Shown piece by piece: positions 51,154 through 59,585 of a stretch of DNA of 64,000 nucleotides. Position 1 is the first letter of the stretch. Every line of letters starts with the position of its first letter. The position numbers were made by a program, and so were the translations under genes. A model generated the notes under the pieces. It made no database searches. It saw only the letters and a list, made by a program, of their open reading frames with translations, and was not told the origin of the DNA. This DNA is from Robertmurraya korlensis (GTDB lineage Bacteria; Bacillota; Bacilli; Bacillales; Cytobacillaceae): contig NZ_JAMBNS010000001.1 of the NCBI RefSeq assembly GCF_023715225.1, positions 372,001-436,000 on the forward strand, in the 5' to 3' direction.

Positions 51154-51316
51154 AAAAAATTGTGATAAAAATGTATCAGATTAGGTTTAGACTTCACTAT
51201 GAACGAATAAACTATTTATTGTCAGAAGTCAAGATTCTCGTCCGAAAAAAATTCGACAAACGCTTTTCCACTAAGTTATTCCTCGAAATAAGAAGGAATA
51301 TATGGAGTGATGTAGA

Positions 51317-51787
51317 ATTAATAGTACATTAGGTTTACCAAAGGTTCTTGTAGATGCAGATTCCTGTCCAGTGAAGCAGGAAATTGTCGAAATCGCGTCG
51401 AATTTTTCATTAGAAGTAATTTTTGTCGCATCTTATAATCATATGAGTACCACAGAAGCTGCAGGAACATGGAAATATGTCGATACGGGTAAGGAGGAAG
51501 TTGACTTATATATCATGAACCATGTGGATAAAGGCGACTTTGTAGTCACCCAAGACATCGGATTAGCTTCGACACTCGTGAATAAAGGTGTTTATGTACT
51601 TTCTCCAAGAGGGAATGTATACGAAGAGAAAGATATTAATCTTGCTCTTGATATGAGGTATCTTGCCGCAAAAGCTAGGCGACAAGGGGTACACTCTAAA
51701 GGACCCAAACGTTTTGGTCAAAATGACCGAGATGATTTTGCGAAAAATTTTTATTGCATTTTGTCGAAATTTGCAGGAAATCTATAA
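51317..51787 (+). CDS. yqxD: YaiI/YqxD family protein with apparent ATT start
   Basis: This protein of about 156 residues belongs to the DUF188 family (NYN/PIN-like fold; function unknown). The N-terminal VDADSCPVK motif with conserved aspartates lies upstream of the first ATG/GTG/TTG in frame (GTG 51371), so a normal start would delete it. The frame is open only from 51311. The sole plausible initiator is ATT at 51317, six bases after GGAGTGA. Other family motifs follow: EEVDLYIMNHVDKGDFVVTQ and AKARRQG. It precedes dnaG as in B. subtilis. Confidence 0.88.
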   Translation: MNSTLGLPKVLVDADSCPVKQEIVEIASNFSLEVIFVASYNHMSTTEAAGTWKYVDTGKEEVDLYIMNHVDKGDFVVTQDIGLASTLVNKGVYVLSPRGNVYEEKDINLALDMRYLAAKARRQGVHSKGPKRFGQNDRDDFAKNFYCILSKFAGNL

Positions 51788-51826
51788 TTTATCGCGAATT
51801 ACTCACTAATACCTGGAGTTGTTTTC

Positions 51827-53641
51827 ATGGCAGAACGTATCCCTGAGGATAAAATTAATGAAATTCGCCAGGCGGTTGATATAGTGGACGTGGTTAGCGA
51901 CTATGTTCAGCTGAAAAAACAAGGTCGAAATTATTTTGGACTTTGTCCGTTTCATGGAGAAAACTCTCCTTCCTTCTCTGTTTCTCCGGATAAACAAATT
52001 TATCATTGTTTCGGATGTGGAGCAGGTGGGAATGCATTTTCTTTCTTAATGGAACAAGAAGGTGTCTCATTTATAGAAGCGGCTGTTAAATTAGCTGAAA
52101 AAGGAAATGTTGAGCTACATATCGAATCGTCATCTCACACTACATCTAGGACGATCCCGAATGATTTTCAGCAGATGATTGACGCTCACGATTTATTACG
52201 TAAATTCTATCATCATTTGCTTGTAAACACAAAAGACGGTCAACATGCACTTGAGTACCTTTTATCGAGAGGCTTTACTATTGAAGCGATTAATAAATTT
52301 CAAATAGGTTATTCATTAAATTCGTGGGATTTTGTATACAAATTTCTCTCGAAACGAAACTACCCCCCTGAAGTGATGGAAAGGGCCGGGCTGGTTATTA
52401 AACGTGAACGTGATGGAACTTATTTTGATCGCTTCAGAGACCGCATAATGTTTCCTATATTGGACCACAAAGGCAATACAATTGCGTTTTCAGGAAGATC
52501 ATTAGGGGCTGATGAGCCAAAATATTTAAATAGTCCTGAAACAGCAATTTTTAACAAAAGTAAAATTTTATATAATTTTCACCAAGCAAGGGCAAGCATT
52601 AAAAAAACGAATCAAATCGTATTATTTGAGGGGTTTGCTGATGTGATAGCTGCCGATCGATCGGGTGTACTCAATGGAGTGGCAACCATGGGAACATCAT
52701 TGACAGACGATCATATTGTGTCGATCAGGCGGAGTGCTGAAGCAGTAACGATTTGTTACGATGGAGACAATGCTGGTATTGAAGCCGCTCACCGTGCTAG
52801 TCAGCTTCTTCATTCAGCGGGTATTCAGGTCCGTGTGGCGATATTGCCAGATGGAATGGACCCAGATGATTATATTCGCCAAAATGGTGAAGAGAAATTT
52901 CAAAACGAAATTATCTCTTCTAGTGTTACATTAATGAATTTTAAACTTCGATATTTAAGAAGAGGAAAGGATTTAAATAATGAAGGAATTCGCCTCCAAT
53001 ATATCGAAGAAGTATTAAAGGAAATAAGCCAACTAGAGAAGGTAGTAGAACGAGATCACTATTTAAGACAGCTAGCAAGTGAATTCTCACTTTCACTCGA
53101 TGCATTAAAGCAACAGCAAAAACAATTTTTCTTTGCGAACAAAAAAGGAAATCGTGAGCAATACGTTCAAAAAAGAAATCAAGATGTGGTTATTAAACAA
53201 TCTTCTAATCTAAGACCGGCTTATGAAACTGCAGAAAGACGTTTAATCGCTTATATGTTGAAGGATTCTGACATAGCATATAAAGTGCAGGATTTGTTAA
53301 ACGGTACTCCCTTTAATATTGATGAACATCAAGCAATCATAACATACTTGTATGGTTACTATGAAAAGGGATTCCAACCGAATCCAAGTGATTTCCTAAC
53401 ATATATCAAAGATGAAAAGCTTAGACGTACAGTAGCAGATATTGGAATGATGTCTATTGGTGAAGAAATAAGTGACCAGGAGCTTTCCGATTACATTAAG
53501 CAGGTGTTTAATTATCAAAAGATGTTAAAAATAAAAGAAAAAGAAGCAGAAGAGAAAGAAGCAGAGAGACAAAAGGATCATGGTAGGGCAGCTGTGATTG
53601 CAATGGAAATTATCCAATTGCGCAAAACATTAAAAGCTTGA
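51827..53641 (+). CDS. dnaG: DNA primase
   Basis: This 604-residue primase has an N-terminal CHC2 zinc finger (CPFHGENSPSF ... CFGCG, about 41-66), a TOPRIM core (LFEGFADVIAADRSG near 266 and CYDGDNAG near 309) and a C-terminal helicase-interaction domain. ATG 51827 has TGGAG upstream. Second gene of the macromolecular-synthesis operon. Confidence 0.97.
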   Translation: MAERIPEDKINEIRQAVDIVDVVSDYVQLKKQGRNYFGLCPFHGENSPSFSVSPDKQIYHCFGCGAGGNAFSFLMEQEGVSFIEAAVKLAEKGNVELHIESSSHTTSRTIPNDFQQMIDAHDLLRKFYHHLLVNTKDGQHALEYLLSRGFTIEAINKFQIGYSLNSWDFVYKFLSKRNYPPEVMERAGLVIKRERDGTYFDRFRDRIMFPILDHKGNTIAFSGRSLGADEPKYLNSPETAIFNKSKILYNFHQARASIKKTNQIVLFEGFADVIAADRSGVLNGVATMGTSLTDDHIVSIRRSAEAVTICYDGDNAGIEAAHRASQLLHSAGIQVRVAILPDGMDPDDYIRQNGEEKFQNEIISSSVTLMNFKLRYLRRGKDLNNEGIRLQYIEEVLKEISQLEKVVERDHYLRQLASEFSLSLDALKQQQKQFFFANKKGNREQYVQKRNQDVVIKQSSNLRPAYETAERRLIAYMLKDSDIAYKVQDLLNGTPFNIDEHQAIITYLYGYYEKGFQPNPSDFLTYIKDEKLRRTVADIGMMSIGEEISDQELSDYIKQVFNYQKMLKIKEKEAEEKEAERQKDHGRAAVIAMEIIQLRKTLKA

Positions 53642-53674
53642 GATTGTTGTTTGACTTTGGAAGGAGGGGTACAT

Positions 53675-54799
53675 ATGGCTGAAAAATCGGCCCGTTCAAA
53701 AGAGGTTGATTCAGATTTGACCCTAGAACAAGTAAAAGACCAGTTAACAGAGGTTGGAAAGAAAACAGGGGTTCTAGCCTATGACGATATTGCAGAGAAA
53801 TTGTCTAATTTTGATGTAGACTCAGATCAAATGGATGAGTTTTATGAATTTTTAGGTGAGCAAGGTGTAGAACTAGTTGGTGAATCCGAAGATGGAGATC
53901 CTAATATACAGGAGCTTGCTAAAGGTGAAGAAGAATTTGATTTAAATGATTTAAGCGTACCACCAGGAGTGAAAATCAATGATCCTGTTCGGATGTATTT
54001 AAAAGAAATCGGTCGAGTAGACCTATTGTCTGCCGAAGAGGAAATTTCACTTGCTAATCGTATTGAACAAGGTGACGAAGAAGCAAAGCGCCGATTAGCA
54101 GAAGCGAACCTACGTCTTGTAGTTAGTATTGCAAAACGTTATGTTGGTCGCGGTATGTTGTTCCTTGATTTGATTCAAGAAGGTAATATGGGATTAATCA
54201 AAGCGGTTGAGAAGTTTGATTATCGCAAAGGGTTTAAATTTAGTACGTATGCTACTTGGTGGATACGACAAGCAATTACTCGTGCGATTGCTGACCAAGC
54301 CAGAACAATTCGTATCCCCGTTCATATGGTGGAAACCATCAATAAATTAATTCGTGTTCAACGTCAGCTACTTCAGGATCTTGGACGTGAACCAACTCCA
54401 GAAGAAATTGGAGAAGACATGGACTTAACTCCAGATAAGGTTCGTGAAATCCTAAAAATTGCACAAGAACCAGTTTCATTAGAAACACCAATTGGTGAAG
54501 AAGATGACTCACATTTAGGTGATTTCATTGAAGATCAGGATGCTACATCACCTTCAGAGCATGCGGCTTATGAGTTGTTAAAAGAACAATTGGAAGATGT
54601 TCTGGATACTCTAACCGACCGTGAAGAAAATGTATTACGACTACGTTTTGGACTTGATGATGGCCGCACGAGAACTTTAGAAGAAGTTGGAAAAGTGTTT
54701 GGTGTCACAAGAGAACGTATAAGACAAATTGAAGCAAAAGCGTTAAGGAAGTTAAGACACCCTAGCCGTAGCAAGCGTTTGAAGGATTTCTTAGAATAA
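53675..54799 (+). CDS. sigA: RNA polymerase primary sigma factor SigA
   Basis: This 374-residue housekeeping sigma factor has region 1.1 (acidic N-terminus), region 1.2 ([16 protein letters not shown]), region 2 ([33 protein letters not shown]), region 3 and region 4 with the helix-turn-helix [23 protein letters not shown] 53675 follows AAGGAGGGG. The in-frame TTG 53651 overlaps that site. Confidence 0.98.
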   Translation: MAEKSARSKEVDSDLTLEQVKDQLTEVGKKTGVLAYDDIAEKLSNFDVDSDQMDEFYEFLGEQGVELVGESEDGDPNIQELAKGEEEFDLNDLSVPPGVKINDPVRMYLKEIGRVDLLSAEEEISLANRIEQGDEEAKRRLAEANLRLVVSIAKRYVGRGMLFLDLIQEGNMGLIKAVEKFDYRKGFKFSTYATWWIRQAITRAIADQARTIRIPVHMVETINKLIRVQRQLLQDLGREPTPEEIGEDMDLTPDKVREILKIAQEPVSLETPIGEEDDSHLGDFIEDQDATSPSEHAAYELLKEQLEDVLDTLTDREENVLRLRFGLDDGRTRTLEEVGKVFGVTRERIRQIEAKALRKLRHPSRSKRLKDFLE

Positions 54800-54810
54800 A
54801 ATGATTGTCT

Positions 54811-54853
54811 AAAAATAGTTTACTTCTTACAATAGAGGTAAACTATTTTTATG
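54811..54853 (+). terminator. Terminator after sigA
   Basis: AAAAATAGTTTAC and GTAAACTATTTTT form a 13-bp stem with T run. Confidence 0.9.
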
Positions 54854-54876
54854 TTCAGCAAGAGAAAGGACAAGAT

Positions 54877-55404
54877 ATGAGTGATAATCGAAAAGAAATC
54901 ATTGTTAAAGAAATTTATTATTGGAAAGAAACGAAGCTATTACCGGAACAATATTGCAATTTTTTATTAGCTTTATATACAGAAGGTGAACAAGTTAACG
55001 GAAAGAAAGCTGGAAAAAGAAGCATCAAGAGCAAGTTTTTCCTCGCTTACACTTCGTTGCTACTGATTCCGATTGGTATATTTATATATTTTACTGAATT
55101 ATCTTTCTTTTTGCAAACGACTCTTTATGCTTTATTGCTATTATTTGGATTTGGAGCTAGTTTTTATTTTTTTAGAAAAGCGACAGAATTTATTGTTCCA
55201 ATGATTTCTACAGCCCTCATTGCTTTGTTATGCTCAGTAGATTTTGTCACTTATGCTTTTCCTAATAGCGCTGTAAGCCTCTATGCAATTATTATTTTAA
55301 ACTGTATAGCTTGGTTTATTATCGGAAGAAAAGCAAAGTTATTGAGTTTTATAATTTCTTCCATATTAGGACTGCTATTACTAAGTGGGTCTATATTTAT
55401 ATAA
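54877..55404 (+). CDS. Unrecognised polytopic membrane protein
   Basis: This 175-residue protein starts at ATG 54877 after GAAAGGA. A soluble N-terminus (about 1-55) contains YYWKETKLLPEQYCNFLLAL, a motif I have seen described in other Bacillus membrane proteins but cannot tie to a function. Five or six hydrophobic helices follow from about residue 57 to the C-terminus. It lies 24 bases after the sigA terminator and has no partner gene in a convincing operon. Hypothetical. Confidence 0.75.
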   Translation: MSDNRKEIIVKEIYYWKETKLLPEQYCNFLLALYTEGEQVNGKKAGKRSIKSKFFLAYTSLLLIPIGIFIYFTELSFFLQTTLYALLLLFGFGASFYFFRKATEFIVPMISTALIALLCSVDFVTYAFPNSAVSLYAIIILNCIAWFIIGRKAKLLSFIISSILGLLLLSGSIFI

Positions 55405-55431
55405 TGATTATTTACTTTAAAATTTAAAATG

Positions 55432-55461
55432 TTGAGAAAATTATTCATCTCCTTATATAAT
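55432..55461 (+). promoter_or_regulatory. Sigma-A promoter of the acyl-CoA dehydrogenase gene
   Basis: TTGAGA (55432-55437), 18-base spacer, consensus TATAAT (55456-55461). Confidence 0.75.
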
Positions 55462-55485
55462 AAATATGAAAGCGATTTCATATTT
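55462..55485. promoter_or_regulatory. Operator-like perfect dyad at the acyl-CoA dehydrogenase gene
   Basis: AAATATGAAA-GCGA-TTTCATATTT is a perfect 10-bp-arm inverted repeat starting one base after the -10 and covering the expected transcription start. It has no T run, so an operator is a better reading than a terminator. The regulator is unknown; a fatty-acid-responsive TetR-type repressor would fit the gene. Confidence 0.6.
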
Positions 55486-55506
55486 AGGCTTAAGGAGGAG
55501 AAAAAC

Positions 55507-56646
55507 GTGAATTTTGATTTAACATCAGAACAAAGCATGATCCTTCGAACCATTAGAGAATTTGCTAATGAAGAGGTTGCACCAGGTGCGCTAGAAAGAG
55601 ACCTTCATAAGCAGTTCCCACATGAGGTGTTTCAAAAGCTTACAGAATTAGGTTTAATGGGGCTTCCATTTCCAGAAGAATACGGTGGTGGTGGGGCAGA
55701 TACAATAAGCTTTGCCATAGTCACAGAGGAGCTAAGTAGAGCTTGTGCCTCGACTGGAATTACGTATTCAGCCCATATATCGCTAGGGGGTGCTCCCCTT
55801 TATTTATTTGGTACAGAAGAACAAAAAAGAAAATATTTAATCCCGATTTGTACAGGTGAGTCTTTTGGAGCCTTTGGGCTAACCGAACCTAATGCTGGTT
55901 CCGATGCTGGAGGTACCAAGACGAAAGCGAATGAGAATGATGGGAAGTTTGTTATAAATGGAAATAAATGTTATATTACAAATGCAAGCTATGCAAAGCA
56001 TTTAGCTATTACCGCAGTAACTGGGGAACAAAATGGGAAAAAAGAAATAAGTGCTATTATTGTTCCAACGAATTCTCCTGGCTTTCAGGTCATCAACAAC
56101 TATGAAAAAATGGGGCTTCATGCCTCTAATACTACCGAATTAATATTAGAAGATGTTCAGGTACCAACTGAGAATTTACTAGGAAAGCGTGGAGAGGGCT
56201 TTAAACAGTTCTTAATCACTCTTGATGGAGGAAGGATTGGCATCGGTGCAATGGCAGTAGGTATTGCTCAGGCGGCATACGAAAAGGCATTGAGCTATGC
56301 AAAGCAAAGGCAGCAATTTGGAAGATCATTGTCCCATTTCCAGGCGATCCAATTTAAGCTTGCAGACATGGCTATGAAGATTGAACTTGCTAGAAATATG
56401 GTTTATAAAGCTGCTTGGTTAAAAGACCAAGGACGTTCCTTTACGAAGGAAGCTTCCATTTGTAAGCTTTACGCATCGGAAATTTGTATGGAGGTTACTG
56501 ATCAAGCCGTACAAATACACGGGGGATATGGGTATATGAAGGATTATCATGTGGAACGATATATGCGTGATGGAAAGTTAACTGAAATTGGTGAAGGTAC
56601 TTCAGAAATTCAACGAATGGTAATTGCACGAGAAATTGGTTGTTAG
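55507..56646 (+). CDS. Acyl-CoA dehydrogenase
   Basis: This 379-residue flavoenzyme oxidises acyl-CoA to 2-enoyl-CoA. Motifs are AFGLTEPNAGSDAGG near 122-136, QIHGGYGYMKDYHVERYMRD near 337-356, and EGTSEIQRMVIAREI at the C-terminus. GTG 55507 follows TAAGGAGGAG; the longer frame from 55429 crosses the promoter and dyad and is rejected. Chain-length or branched-chain specificity cannot be set by eye. It is not part of the B. subtilis sigA-cccA region and looks like a lineage-specific insertion. Confidence 0.93.
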   Translation: MNFDLTSEQSMILRTIREFANEEVAPGALERDLHKQFPHEVFQKLTELGLMGLPFPEEYGGGGADTISFAIVTEELSRACASTGITYSAHISLGGAPLYLFGTEEQKRKYLIPICTGESFGAFGLTEPNAGSDAGGTKTKANENDGKFVINGNKCYITNASYAKHLAITAVTGEQNGKKEISAIIVPTNSPGFQVINNYEKMGLHASNTTELILEDVQVPTENLLGKRGEGFKQFLITLDGGRIGIGAMAVGIAQAAYEKALSYAKQRQQFGRSLSHFQAIQFKLADMAMKIELARNMVYKAAWLKDQGRSFTKEASICKLYASEICMEVTDQAVQIHGGYGYMKDYHVERYMRDGKLTEIGEGTSEIQRMVIAREIGC

Positions 56647-56663
56647 CTTCATTCGTTTATGAC

Positions 56664-56692
56664 AGACCTCACAAAAACTAGTGAGGTTTTGT
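56664..56692 (+). terminator. Terminator after the acyl-CoA dehydrogenase gene
   Basis: ACCTCAC (56666-56672) and GTGAGGT (56681-56687) followed by TTTTGT; modest stem. Confidence 0.7.
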
Positions 56693-56824
56693 CTAAAATG
56701 AGAACATAATGTGACAAAGTTTACTTTAGTACTTTTCCTTCTGCCCATTTTCAAGTAAAATAGATATTGTTTGCATTCTATATTTAAATAGTTTTTGATG
56801 TACTTACATAAGGGAGGGAAAAGC

Positions 56825-57190
56825 ATGAATCGCAATCCGATCATTCCATTTGTCTTAATCATGGTTCTTGGTATTGCTGCGATGTTCCTTTTTTCGTTTA
56901 AAGGCTTAGGTGACAGTAAGGAACTAGCTGCAGAACAAGAAGGCGGTGGAGAACAGGCAGAAGAGGTTTCAAACAATCCTGAAGATATTTATAAGTCTGC
57001 GGGCTGTATAGGATGTCACGGGGATTCATACCAAGGGGGCGTAGGTCCAGCTTTAACAGGTGTTGGTGACAAACTGTCGAAAGAAGAAATTGAAGACATT
57101 CTTGTAAACGGAAAAGGCTCAATGCCATCAGGACTCGTTACTGCTGAGAATGCAGGAGCAATGGCTGATTGGTTAATGGAGCTTAAATAA
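56825..57190 (+). CDS. cccA: Cytochrome c-550 (membrane-anchored)
   Basis: This 121-residue protein has an N-terminal membrane anchor (about 6-24), an acidic Glu/Gly linker, and a class I cytochrome c domain with heme motif CIGCH near residue 61 and methionine ligand in GSMPSG near 101. ATG 56825 follows AAGGGAGGG. Outer-face electron carrier of the respiratory chain. Lies between sigA and trmK, as in B. subtilis. Confidence 0.93.
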   Translation: MNRNPIIPFVLIMVLGIAAMFLFSFKGLGDSKELAAEQEGGGEQAEEVSNNPEDIYKSAGCIGCHGDSYQGGVGPALTGVGDKLSKEEIEDILVNGKGSMPSGLVTAENAGAMADWLMELK

Positions 57191-57201
57191 GTAAGCGTTT
57201 T

Positions 57202-57232
57202 AAGTCCTTTGCATATGTAAAGGACTTTTTTT
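57202..57232 (+). terminator. Terminator after cccA
   Basis: AAGTCCTTT and AAAGGACTT form a 9-bp stem followed by T residues. Confidence 0.9.
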
Positions 57233-57270
57233 ATACTGTATGTAATCAAATAAAGAGTTGGTGTATGTAA

Positions 57271-57981
57271 ATGAATGTGGAAAGATTATCGAAAAGACTT
57301 AGCGCCGTTTCCAATTTTATTCCAGAGGGTGCGAAACTAGCTGATATAGGTTCTGATCATGCCTATCTTCCTTGTCATGTTGTGAAAGCAGGAAAAGTAC
57401 CTTATGCAATAGCAGGTGAAGTGGTTGAAGGACCCTTTCAATCTGCGAGAAAACAAGTAGAAATGGAAGGATTAACGAAACAAATTGATGTACGAAAAGG
57501 AAATGGCCTTGAAGTAATTGGTGTAGGGGAAGTAGATTGCATTACCATTGCTGGTATGGGTGGTGCCCTCATTGCTACTATTCTTGAAGAGGGAAAGGAA
57601 AAGCTTAAGGGTGTAAAGAGACTTGTGCTTCAACCGAATATTAGTGCTATTTCAATACGATTGTGGCTTCTAGGAAATGGATGGAGCCTTATAGATGAAG
57701 CTATTTTAGAAGAAGATGGAAAGATTTATGAGATCTTAGTTGCTGAAAAAGGAGATCCCAAATCTGTTTATACGGAGAAGATGGAAAATCAATTGCTTTT
57801 CGGACCGTATTTAAGTAAAGAAAAGAACGAGGCTTTTATTGATAAATGGACGGCTGAATGGAATAATTGGGACCGTATTTTAAAACAGATGAGTCAGTCT
57901 AGCCAAACAACAGAAAAAATAGAAAAGAAAATGGAAATACAGAAGAAAATTTCAATGGTAAAGGAGGTTCTAGGAGAATGA
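57271..57981 (+). CDS. trmK: tRNA (adenine(22)-N1)-methyltransferase
   Basis: This 236-residue enzyme (YqfN) methylates A22 in tRNA. The Rossmann core has LADIGSDHAYLPC near residue 22 and CITIAGMGGALIATIL near 90, followed by a C-terminal coiled coil (about 180-230). Start ATG 57271 has only a weak ribosome-binding site. Overlaps yqfO by four bases. Confidence 0.94.
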   Translation: MNVERLSKRLSAVSNFIPEGAKLADIGSDHAYLPCHVVKAGKVPYAIAGEVVEGPFQSARKQVEMEGLTKQIDVRKGNGLEVIGVGEVDCITIAGMGGALIATILEEGKEKLKGVKRLVLQPNISAISIRLWLLGNGWSLIDEAILEEDGKIYEILVAEKGDPKSVYTEKMENQLLFGPYLSKEKNEAFIDKWTAEWNNWDRILKQMSQSSQTTEKIEKKMEIQKKISMVKEVLGE

Positions 57982-59093
57982 AAACCGTAAATGGGCATGA
58001 AATTATTAGTCTCTTTGAACAATTTTCACCAAAGAATCTAGCGTTAGAAGGAGATAAGATAGGTTTACAAATTGGAAGACTAAATAAGAAAATTTCAAAT
58101 GTGATGATCGCACTAGATGTACTAGAAGAAGTAGTAGATGAAGCGATACATAATAATGTTCAATTAATCATTGCTCATCATCCACTCATTTATCGTCCTT
58201 TACAAAAGCTCGTGACAGATACAGCAACAGGTCGAATTATAGAAAAATTAATCAAGCATGATATCGCAGTATATGCAGCTCACACGAATTTGGACGTTGC
58301 TGAAGGCGGAGTCAATGATATGCTGGCAGACGCACTGAAATTATCAAACACTGAGGTCCTGGTACCAACCTTCGATTCTGAATTACTTAAACTCGTTGTC
58401 TATGTGCCAATTGGGTATGAGGAAGCGATAAAAAATGCATTAGGAAATGCGGGAGCAGGTTCAATAGGGCCATACTCTCACTGTTCCTTTACATCTGAAG
58501 GAAAAGGAGAGTTTATTCCTTTAGAAGGGGCCGAACCTTTTTATGGGGCGATAGGAAAAGTGGAGCAAGTGGAAGAAGCTAGAATTGAGACGGTGTTTCC
58601 TGCTCATCTAGAAAAAAAGGTCCTATCAGCGATGATGAAAGCACATCCATACGAAGAAGTAGCGTATGATGTGTACCGATTAAAGAATCAAGCAAAGTCA
58701 CTTGGTTTGGGTAAGATAGGGAGCGTCCAAGAAACAACCCTCCGTGAATTCGCAAATTTTGTGAAAGTAGCCCTAGATGTGCCTGCCGTTCGAGTTGTTG
58801 GGGACTTAAATTCTAAGGTGAAAAAAGTTGCTGTACTTGGTGGAGATGGGAATAAATATATTCAATCGGCAAACTTCAAAGGTGCAGATGTATATGTAAC
58901 GGGTGATATGTACTATCACGTTGCTCATGATGCCATGATGCTTGGGTTAAATATTATTGATCCAGGTCACAATGTCGAAAAGGTGATGAAACAGGGCGTG
59001 GCAAACAAGCTCACAGAAATGTGTAAGGAAAAAAAATATGAAGTAAATATTTTCGCTTCAACCATTCATACGGATCCTTTTCAATTTGTATAA
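57978..59093 (+). CDS. yqfO: Nif3-like dinuclear metal center hexameric protein YqfO
   Basis: This 371-residue protein has two NIF3 halves (about 1-125 and 235-371) around an inserted PII-like domain (about 125-230), with metal ligands in IAHHPLIYRP near 63, HTNLDVAEGG near 100 and GDMYYHVAHDA near 313. Family annotated as GTP cyclohydrolase 1 type 2, which is not proven. Overlaps trmK. Its 3' flank is unusual (see the repeat island). Confidence 0.93.
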   Translation: MKTVNGHEIISLFEQFSPKNLALEGDKIGLQIGRLNKKISNVMIALDVLEEVVDEAIHNNVQLIIAHHPLIYRPLQKLVTDTATGRIIEKLIKHDIAVYAAHTNLDVAEGGVNDMLADALKLSNTEVLVPTFDSELLKLVVYVPIGYEEAIKNALGNAGAGSIGPYSHCSFTSEGKGEFIPLEGAEPFYGAIGKVEQVEEARIETVFPAHLEKKVLSAMMKAHPYEEVAYDVYRLKNQAKSLGLGKIGSVQETTLREFANFVKVALDVPAVRVVGDLNSKVKKVAVLGGDGNKYIQSANFKGADVYVTGDMYYHVAHDAMMLGLNIIDPGHNVEKVMKQGVANKLTEMCKEKKYEVNIFASTIHTDPFQFV

Positions 59094-59098
59094 GCAAC

Positions 59099-59141
59099 AA
59101 AAAAGCCAAGACATCGGTTGGCGGTCAGGTTAAGGACCTGA
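59099..59141 (+). other. Two tandem hairpins after yqfO, one resembling a terminator without its T-tract
   Basis: AAAAAAGCCAA (59099-59109) is mirrored by TTGGC (59118-59122), but GGTCAGG follows instead of T residues. A second hairpin TCAGGT-TAAGG-ACCTGA lies at 59125-59141. The first looks like a terminator cut by an insertion. Confidence 0.5.
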
Positions 59142-59147
59142 GCTGAT

Positions 59148-59336
59148 AAATAGATGGAGAAATTCCGGTTAATTAGTAATTCTTAATAAAAAAGGCTTAA
59201 ATAGGCGGAGGGATTCCGCCTATTGGCTCGGAAAATTCGAAAATAAGCGATTTTGCTTTGCATAAGCGGAAAAACTCCCCTTATTCCCCCAATAAGAGGC
59301 TCCATTTTGCATATAACCGGAAATTCTCCGCTTATT
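59148..59336. repeat. Cluster of about four imperfect palindromic repeats
   Basis: Units of about 25 bases are at 59148-59174, 59199-59224, 59262-59284 and 59312-59336, each of the form ATAAGCGGA-N4/5-TCCGCTTAT with single changes. The second is a perfect palindrome with arms AATAGGCGGA. Units three and four share a preceding ATTTTGC...CATA. The whole 492-base gap between yqfO and ispH holds no supported gene. They look like interspersed palindromic (REP/bcr-like) repeats; no transposase is present. Confidence 0.75.
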
Positions 59337-59398
59337 TTGCGATTAAGGACAAAACATCTTATTTATTAAGGAGTGAGTTTCACTTGGAAAAATCAAAG

Positions 59399-59463
59399 AA
59401 AACCTCATTTTGATGCATTACAGTGAAGAATGTCACAGGTAAGTGAGGTTTTATATTTTTTTT
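59399..59463 (+). terminator. Complex hairpin with T-tract in the island
   Basis: AAAACCTCA (59399-59407) and TGAGGTTTT (59444-59452) form the outer stem, with GTGA/TCAC inside, followed by a run of T (59456-59463). A 9-codon ORF (TTG 59384) behind AAGGAGTGAG ends in the 5' arm. Confidence 0.65.
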
Positions 59464-59476
59464 GTATTAATAAATA

Positions 59477-59514
59477 AACTCGCCAATTTATACTATGGCG
59501 AGTTTTACTTTTTT
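59477..59514. terminator. Bidirectional terminator before the ispH 3' end
   Basis: AAACTCGCCA and TGGCGAGTTT form a 10-bp stem with T-rich sequence after it; A/T-rich on both sides, so it may end ispH too. Confidence 0.8.
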
Positions 59515-59585
59515 ATAGACTGTCATTTAGGTAAGTATTTTAAGAAAGCATTTCTTTTACATTTTTCCGTGGCTTTTTGGTAATA

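Noticed and set aside
59148-59336. Repeats considered as a CRISPR array
   Set aside because: Units are short imperfect palindromes that differ from each other, the spacers are uneven, and no cas gene is near.
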